Source: Acanthaster planci
Taxonomy: Eukaryota; Echinodermata; Asteroidea; Valvatida; Acanthasteridae
NCBI RefSeq assembly: GCF_001949145.1
Contig: NW_019091459.1
Coordinates: 47,240-109,239 of the forward strand
Direction: 5' to 3'
Length of the DNA: 62,000 bases
The translations under genes and the position numbers were made by a program. Below the pieces are notes generated by a model. The model ran no database searches. It was not told the origin of the DNA and saw nothing but the letters and a program-made list of their open reading frames with translations. Below, piece by piece: positions 57,961 through 62,000 of the stretch; position 1 is the first letter of the stretch; each line of letters begins with the position of its first letter.

Positions 57961-60155
57961 AACAATGAACCACCAAATGTAAAGGAAATTTATGCCAGAA
58001 AAAAGTGGCGAACTTCAGCATATTTAGTCAATGCAACATGAAGGTTTTCTCGTGGTACTTCACGATTTGGCTGATGGATATGGAAATCTCGTATGTGAAT
58101 TAATATGTGTTGTATAAATGTATTAGACCCTTTAATACGTACCTCTGCATTTACATTTTGGTGTGTTTTTGTGTGTGTTTTTGCTTTGATGGCAGCTCGA
58201 TCATAATTGCAGTGCATGGTTTACAAGTTGTTGATTTACAAGCACATGCAATGGAATTCAGCCAACAACGCCTGCTCCCTCATCCCACCCGCCAATTTCC
58301 GTGCTTCCTGAGCACGAAAGTCTTCAGGTAAAGTATGCCGCTTTCACTGAATACACATTTGAAATTTTGTTCCTTTCTACTCCGTTTGAGTTAGCATGCC
58401 GCGACATGCTCATACGAGTTTGCACTCCTATGTGGCCATATGACATACACTTATAATACTAGCACGTGTATGCCCTTAACCCTCAGAGAAGCCCTTGGGA
58501 TGTTAAAAAATTCCAACTTTCAAGTTTTGTCATTACCATTTTCATGTTTTATTCCTCCTCAGTTTATTAATGCTTCAAGACTGTAGAGTCCCTTTAACGT
58601 TGCTATAAACGGCTGGTGAGTATGGGGCCTTGACAGACAGGCACTTCACTATAGCCCATGCATTCCTATGGGAAAGCTTGGCCCTGGCCCGACCGTGTAA
58701 ACGAGCTCGACTCGTTTCTCATTTGTGCCGCCCTGGCACTTAAAAACAATCCGATTGTTCTGCCGGAGTTTGTTGAAGGGCCATGATGGGAGGTAAATCA
58801 TGTCCGGGGCTAGACTGGGGGAGGGGGCTAATGTGGCCAAAGTGGGGATCGGCTAAGTGTGGTCAAGTGGCTGCAATGTTCATGTGGGCCTAGTACCACC
58901 CCCCATCCGAAATATAACGTATAAAATGTCATGTAAGCGTTTCCCAGAACTCGAATAATTTATATAATGGGATTAAAGGTACTTTAATTAGGCCTCCCCC
59001 AAGGTGGGTGTTTAACTGAGTGGATATAGAATCCATCCATGTCGGTTATACCCGTTTTTCAAAAAAAAAAAAAAAAATTGCTCCAAGGGTTAATAGCTAC
59101 AGACAGATGAATGCACTCCCAAAACTGTTAGTTATGGACTGTTTTCATGAGTCGGCAATGTCGGATGGAAGGTGAGGTAAACTTTGGGAGCCTGAGTGAC
59201 AGTAAACATCTACGAACTAAACGTTTAGCACAGATCTATCCTATGTTTGATTAGAATAATTTCATTTGTGATAAAATTTCATCTAAATATTTCAAACCAC
59301 ATTTGAAAAAAAAGAAAAGAAAAGAAAGTGAGTCCTGGAACCAAAAGTAGTCAGGCACCATCACATTTAATAGATTACACTGAATAATTAATATAGCAAA
59401 GAAGATGAAATATGACTTCCCTGAGAGTAAGGTCAAACGCGACCAGAAATTGATGCCGTACAACAAGTTTTGCAACCTGAAACTAAGTTGAAGTCAGATG
59501 CAGAAAACCGCGCACCACTGTTCAATGTACCTTTATTTTGACGACTCATTTACTTATTTTCGAAACGCCTGCGGGCGGGAAAGTGGGGCCGATAAATAGG
59601 GCATTGAAGTGGATAAAAGATCGTGGATCCCAGACAAAACCACGCCTCAGCTGCACAAGCCTGTTTAACAAACAGTAATTTGTATTGCCATGTTATACGG
59701 CAATTACGTCCAGATAATGATTATTGGCGAAATGCGATTGTGCGTGAGCGACCTTGAGGCAGCTGCAAGCGCTCTACCAGCATAATTACCTATGAATGGC
59801 GGCTGATTATTCTAAGTGCAGACGCATTTTCATAATTCTACATTGTGTGTGTGTTTTATGATATGAATTTTTCCTAAAACGTCGTTAGTTTCTAGTCTCG
59901 TTGTTCAGCTGTTTCATTTTATTTTTGCTTTTGCTATTAGTCTCCACGCAATACTGCGACTCACCGTGCTCCCTGTATAGAGGTTTGATATCGACTGAAA
60001 CAGCTCTTGTTCTGCCTCAAAATTAAGTCAGCTGGGACCCCCCAAAAAGGGACCTGACATTACAAAACCTTTTCGTTTTCTGGATTTTACAGGGTGCAAA
60101 AAGGCATGACCTGCGAGTTAGGACACGCGTAGAAACAAAGTTTATGTGCAGCATG
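57961..60155. other. No gene recognised
   Basis: It includes an A-run near 59.06-59.08 kb, an AAAAG-type tract near 59.31 kb and a C/G-rich segment near 58.8-58.9 kb. No domain or exon seen. Confidence 0.5.
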
Positions 60156-60157
60156 AT

Positions 60158-60312
60158 GCTTGTACTCGTACTCGGAAGTGCAAGTACTTAATTGTACTCG
60201 GAAACCAGTACTTGTACTCGGCTGGCAAAGTACTCGACCTGTCTTTGTACTTGGAATTCAAAGTACTCGGCAGTACTTGGTACTCGGAGAAAAGTATTTG
60301 ACTACAACACTG
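60158..60312. mobile_element. hAT-type transposon end
   Basis: Dense repeats of GTACTCG and AGTACTTG words running to ACTACAACACTG, whose reverse complement CAGTGTTGTAGTC is a known hAT terminal inverted repeat style. Only one end is present. Confidence 0.65.
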
Positions 60313-60528
60313 GCAGCATCAGAATGCAAAGAGTGAAGAATAATAAATTTTGGAAAAAAAGTTCATGAAAATACGCAATACATGTAGTGTGTTACAGTTC
60401 AGGCAGAAACCTAACTGTTGAACATACATATGTATTAGCACAAGGCGTCAGACAGTCACTGGCGCATTATTTCATCTTCAGTGAAGGCTGATAAGCACCA
60501 ACACAAATTTTAAAAGTCTTTTCAGTTG

Positions 60529-61323
60529 CTAAAAACAACCCCACTGTTTTAAATTTTCCGAATTTTCTTCAACTTTTACGATCATAGTAAACGCTATAGC
60601 GGTCACCATACAAGAACCCATCCCCATACTCGAGCTCAGCAGAACAACGTCCATTATAAGTGTCCTTTTGCATTGCACTCTAAAATCACAGTTAGGCCTA
60701 CTATTAATGTTTCGATTGTTAAACATGGTACTAGAATATTGGACGGGTATTTGCCCATAATGACTGCTTTGATTAAAACTTATTATACTCACTTTTCCTT
60801 GATAACATCTCTGGAGAACAAAGGATGAGATATGCCGGTTGGGGTTCAGTTGATTCACGGTTCCAGCGCATTTTATAAAACAGCAACTGAACTCACTGCA
60901 AAGTGTGTATACATTAACACACAATATGCTTGGGTTATCGTCAGATACATACCACTGCCACGGACTTTGAGCCCAGTTGCTTATTCCATAATACAATACC
61001 GAGATCTGTCAAAAGAAAATCAACAGTGCACGAGAGCAATAAAGAACGCTATAGGCCTAAAACATGAACACTGAGCGTGCAAATGATACAGCCTGCAGGT
61101 ATTGAGATGAAGGCGTATAGAACGGTACACAAAGGCTGAAGGACGAACAATTAGGATTGACGATATGTCGAGGTGCGAGCTCAGTGAACAATAGAATGCT
61201 GCTTCATACCACCACTAACGGATCGTTTATTTTTTTTATAATTCGACTTCATTTTTCTATTCAGTGCTTCCACCTGCACGTATGAATTTCACCACTCTTC
61301 ACACTTTTTTCTTGTCCAATTTA
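60529..61323. other. No supported gene
   Basis: A 155-codon minus-strand frame (60529-60996) and short splice-like signals occur here, but they are inconsistent with each other and no family is recognised. Confidence 0.4.
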
Positions 61324-61503
61324 GCTTTGACGGTGCCCTATCGTAAGGTCTCGGTCAGTGGATGTCATATATCGGTTGGGATTTGGGCTATATTCAATTA
61401 CAAGACCGTAAAATCGTCATATCCCTCACGAAGGGGCAGCTTTAGATGCAGACATTTTGACATGACTATTGAAAATCATAAAATAAGATGTGACGAATTC
61501 TGA
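61324..61503 (+). other. Candidate terminal exon (weak)
   Basis: A strong acceptor (CACTTTTTTCTTGTCCAATTTAG) ending at 61324 is followed by a frame reading LTVPYRKVSVSGCHISVGIW and later RRGSFRCRHFDMT with IRCDEF before the stop. It has four Cys and looks protein-like, but no upstream partner exon was found and no family is recognised. Confidence 0.25.
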
Positions 61504-62000
61504 ATTACGCAACGCGCCAGTACAATCAGTGAACAATATTCCTAATAACATAGGCCCTTTTCTGACATTCGGTTTTAAAGCATTTGCAGAGTATACGCAC
61601 GCGTTCGTGTTGTTAATCACTTAGCCTAAATAAACGCTGTAAATTTTACTGACGGGGCGTTTAGGTTTTTAGCGTAGGCCTATCGGCTTTGTTTGGGCAT
61701 CGTTTGAGAATACAGACGCAGATAAGCAGATAGCTTCAGTTTTGCTTTATGATTATGACCATTAGTTTATTGTATGAATTAGTACGCAGTGAAAAGGGCT
61801 CAGGCTTGCCGATTTTCGTGAATTAAACATTGAACCCATAAACCTTTAAATTATAAATTGTGTCAGCGTCGCTGATCTATAAAAAAGATGTGACCGAGGA
61901 CACGTATAGGACCATAGGAAACTCACTCGTGCGGTGCTTAACCAGATGGTTTGGTCTTTATGCAAAATTCTACGTCAGAGATGAACGAAGCACCATGGGG
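61504..62000. other. No gene recognised
   Basis: AT-rich end of the window with no coding or repeat signal. Confidence 0.5.

Noticed and set aside
60529-60996. 155-codon minus-strand frame as a gene
   Set aside because: Hydrophobic and polar stretches are not arranged like a known family, a GTGAGT donor lies inside it, and no partner exons fit.
1-62000. CRISPR arrays, operons, rRNA or an integrated virus
   Set aside because: No regular spacer array, no ribosomal RNA sequence, no polycistronic layout, and no viral protein signature beyond LINE and DNA-transposon relics.

Overview
This looks like nuclear DNA of an invertebrate deuterostome. The evidence is spliced genes with GT-AG introns of 0.25 to 2 kb, GC-rich exons in an AT-rich background, frequent TAGGCCTA-type words, many short degenerate transposable elements, and the gene content: class VII-like TRIM-NHL proteins, a Death-domain fusion and an intronless rhodopsin-class GPCR. 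An echinoderm or hemichordate fits best; amphioxus cannot be excluded. Nothing bacterial or viral was seen. One ambiguous base (N) lies at 57857.

Region 1 (1-9.4 kb) has no intact gene. It holds exon-like relics on the minus strand, including a frameshifted transmembrane exon at 3352-3461.

Region 2 (9.45-33.4 kb) is an old, diverged tandem duplication. Unit A (about 9.45-19.2 kb) aligns by eye with unit B (about 19.97-33.4 kb) in a series of collinear blocks, interrupted by copy-specific insertions and one small inversion. Each unit had a plus-strand GPCR. The unit B copy is intact (21037-22140). The unit A copy is a pseudogene cut off exactly where a transposon-like repeat begins (about 11430-11766). 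On the minus strand both units carry matching decayed exons (signal-peptide-like, and tail-like after strong splice acceptors), which I read as relics of a tandem family of membrane or secreted proteins. Unit A alone has a LINE fragment (ORF1 and endonuclease) and a foldback element; unit B alone has two elements with long inverted repeats.

Region 3 (35.6-47.6 kb) holds two paralogous TRIM-NHL genes, head to tail on the minus strand. The upstream one (44732-47548) is a full RING, B-box1, B-box2, coiled-coil, NHL protein in two exons. The downstream one (35609-40134, five predicted coding exons) has no RING or B-box1; it starts with a Death domain, then B-box2, coiled coil and NHL. Both share a phase-1 intron at the same place in the NHL propeller, and the Death and linker exons are symmetric phase 1-1, so the fusion looks like exon shuffling. 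Their shared coiled-coil class suggests, but does not show, that the two products could pair.

Region 4 (52.0-55.8 kb) is one 1189-codon uninterrupted minus-strand reading frame of unknown function with TPR-like helices in its N-terminal half, preceded by an overlapping 74-codon frame with a good start context.

Region 5 (56-62 kb) has a LINE 3' tail, a tRNA-like repeat, a hAT-type transposon end and one weak candidate terminal exon. Throughout the window there are MITE-like, foldback and SINE-like repeats.
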